A stretch of DNA of 64,000 bases from Microsaccharimonas sp964523145 (GTDB lineage Bacteria > Patescibacteriota > Saccharimonadia > Saccharimonadales > Saccharimonadaceae): the NCBI GenBank assembly GCA_964523145.1, contig CAZFYB010000001.1:1-64000 (forward strand). Reading direction: 5' to 3'. Positions within the stretch are counted from its first letter, which is position 1. Every line of letters starts with the position of its first letter. The notes under the pieces are model-generated. The model worked only from the letters and a program-made list of their open reading frames with translations. It ran no database searches and had not been told where the DNA came from. The translations under genes were made by a program, and so were the position numbers. Shown one piece after another: positions 63,225 through 64,000 of this stretch.

Positions 63225-63479
63225 ATGGCACAACTACAAGAACTTATTGTTGAACTCGGCACTATTACTGCTGATAGTAGTACACCCATTGAGCTGCGTG
63301 CAGCAAAAATTACCGATGACCTAATGGCTCGATATGATGAATATTTTGCTTCTAACCCCACGGTTACGAGTATCGGTGACTTCGCCACGAAAATAAAAAC
63401 ATCGAGCCAAACACCTCGTGAAATTGGTATATGGTGGGCTGAAGTCGAGCACCTGGTGCGAGTATTACAAGATAGTTAG
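63225..63479 (+). CDS. Small helical protein of unknown function
   Basis: I do not recognise this 84-aa protein. It is soluble, mostly helical and mildly acidic. TATAAT (63213-63218) ends 6 nt before ATG, so the start is leaderless; an in-frame upstream start would precede the promoter. Confidence 0.6.
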   Translation: MAQLQELIVELGTITADSSTPIELRAAKITDDLMARYDEYFASNPTVTSIGDFATKIKTSSQTPREIGIWWAEVEHLVRVLQDS

Positions 63480-63514
63480 TTATTTCTAGTAATTACATTC
63501 TGCTCATGTTAAAG

Positions 63515-63539
63515 TAAATATACACGAAATGTATATTTA
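63515..63539. promoter_or_regulatory. Palindrome before HTH-methyltransferase gene
   Basis: A 10-bp inverted repeat (TAAATATACA with TGTATATTTA, spacer CGAAA) lies about 30 nt before the next start and includes a possible -10. It could bind the HTH domain of the gene downstream as a self-control operator. Confidence 0.55.
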
Positions 63540-63571
63540 TTGGGGTAGAAAAATAGGAATTGTTGAATAGC

Positions 63572-64000
63572 ATGAAGAATGTAGTTGAGAACACTTGGCC
63601 AGAAATAGTAAAAACTCAAAGAAACCAGCGGGGAATGAGCCAGCATGAGCTCGCGAGTGCTTCGGGGGTTTCATATTCGACTCTTTCAAAAATTGAATCA
63701 GGGGTCATTTCAAACCCTTCAACCATAACGCTAAAAAAACTTTCTAAAATTCTTAATTCAAATTTATTAAATTATGCACCTGAACCTGAAACGGCTTTGC
63801 AAAAGCCAACGGTTATGGGACTTTTTTGCGGAGCGGGTGGACTAGACTTTGGGTTTAAACAAGCCGGTTTTGAAATCGTTTATTCTAACGATGTGCTAAA
63901 AAGTGCTGAAGCAACCTATAGACATAATATTGGTGATATTGAAATAAAAGATTTTCGATTAGTCGATAAAACAAAACTCCCGTATGCTGATGTGATTTTA
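63572..64000 (+). CDS. HTH-DNA cytosine-C5 methyltransferase, 3' end cut
   Basis: The open frame runs off the window; 143 codons are seen. Residues about 1-70 form an XRE-type HTH (KTQRNQRGMSQHELASAS, then YSTLSKIESG). Residues from about 84 carry motif I of C5 methyltransferases (MGLFCGAGGLDFGFKQAGF) and motif II-like SNDV. The catalytic PCQ motif would lie beyond the edge. The enzyme should methylate cytosine at a specific site, probably in a restriction-modification system whose nuclease would follow. The N-terminal HTH may control its own promoter through the palindrome at 63515. The gene appears AT-richer than its neighbours. Confidence 0.88.
   Translation, partial: MKNVVENTWPEIVKTQRNQRGMSQHELASASGVSYSTLSKIESGVISNPSTITLKKLSKILNSNLLNYAPEPETALQKPTVMGLFCGAGGLDFGFKQAGFEIVYSNDVLKSAEATYRHNIGDIEIKDFRLVDKTKLPYADVIL

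Noticed and set aside
1..64000. Recoded TGA (Gracilibacteria-type code)
   Set aside because: TGA ends pheS, rsmD's upstream gene and the 84-aa gene at 48495 at sensible places, and coding frames contain no in-frame TGA.
1..64000. CRISPR array, rRNA operon or transposase
   Set aside because: No regularly spaced repeats, no rRNA-like stretch and no transposase motif were seen; the only mobile-like signs are the tRNA-end repeats and the nested inverted repeat.

Overview
The window reads as a chromosomal segment from a small-genome, Gram-positive-like member of the Candidate Phyla Radiation, most likely a Candidatus Saccharibacteria (TM7) relative. The evidence is the combination of type IV pilin genes with a FTIVELLIV leader and a PilB ATPase, a heliorhodopsin, GatCAB in place of a visible direct Gln-tRNA route, an RNase HII-YraN fusion, a split transketolase, a short RelA/SpoT protein ending after TGS, many tiny membrane proteins, and no amino-acid, nucleotide or lipid biosynthesis. 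TGA ends several genes (for example pheS, rsmD), so the code is standard and the UGA-recoding Gracilibacteria/Absconditabacteria are unlikely. The assignment is inference; no rRNA lies in the window. Layout. 1-5.8 kb: a truncated tRNA-Gln(TTG), partial copies of its 3' end around a pilin gene, an MFS exporter, a second pilin under a near-duplicate promoter, a diacylglycerol-kinase-like enzyme, a large pilin with a jelly-roll-like tail, and a heliorhodopsin. 5.9-13.7 kb: a protein of seven HTH-like repeats (interrupted by a 16-N assembly gap), an alpha/beta hydrolase, a DEAD-box helicase with a long leader, an AT-rich Panacea-type toxin-antitoxin pair, a PAP2 phosphatase, RmuC and an aquaporin. 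14-22.3 kb: pheS-pheT-FKBP-trxB, a phospholipase-D-like protein, pyrophosphatase and Rel. 22.4-30.2 kb: a carbon cluster (GAPDH, RpiB-like, Rpe-like, two transketolase halves, class II aldolase, PfkB kinase, and a large protein ending in a LOG nucleotide-hydrolase domain), which fits scavenged nucleotides or pentoses feeding lower glycolysis. 30.3-43.4 kb: UvrB, gatC-gatA-(membrane HEPN-like)-gatB, a trio of small envelope proteins, DnaE, a SpoU methylase and PilB. 43.5-55.7 kb: L19, RNase HII-YraN, an M1 aminopeptidase, a secreted HNH nuclease, NusA behind a leader terminator, a CIRCE-controlled clpC, a membrane HExxH protein, RadA and a PIN-TRAM protein. 55.7-64 kb: a class A PBP, a 131-nt nested inverted repeat, TyrS, RecG, a phospholipase-C-like protein, RsmD, and the start of an HTH-cytosine-C5 methyltransferase cut by the window edge. 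A feature running through the window is leaderless initiation: operon-head genes repeatedly have a -10 hexamer ending exactly 6 nt (sometimes 7-11) before ATG, so transcription should start on or next to the start codon, while internal genes and a few regulated genes (aquaporin, GAPDH, nusA, clpC, tyrS, ppa) carry Shine-Dalgarno sequences. I used this rule to choose starts. The lifestyle suggested is a host-attached scavenger: pili for contact, secreted nuclease, aminopeptidase and nucleotide salvage for food, and a light-sensing heliorhodopsin.
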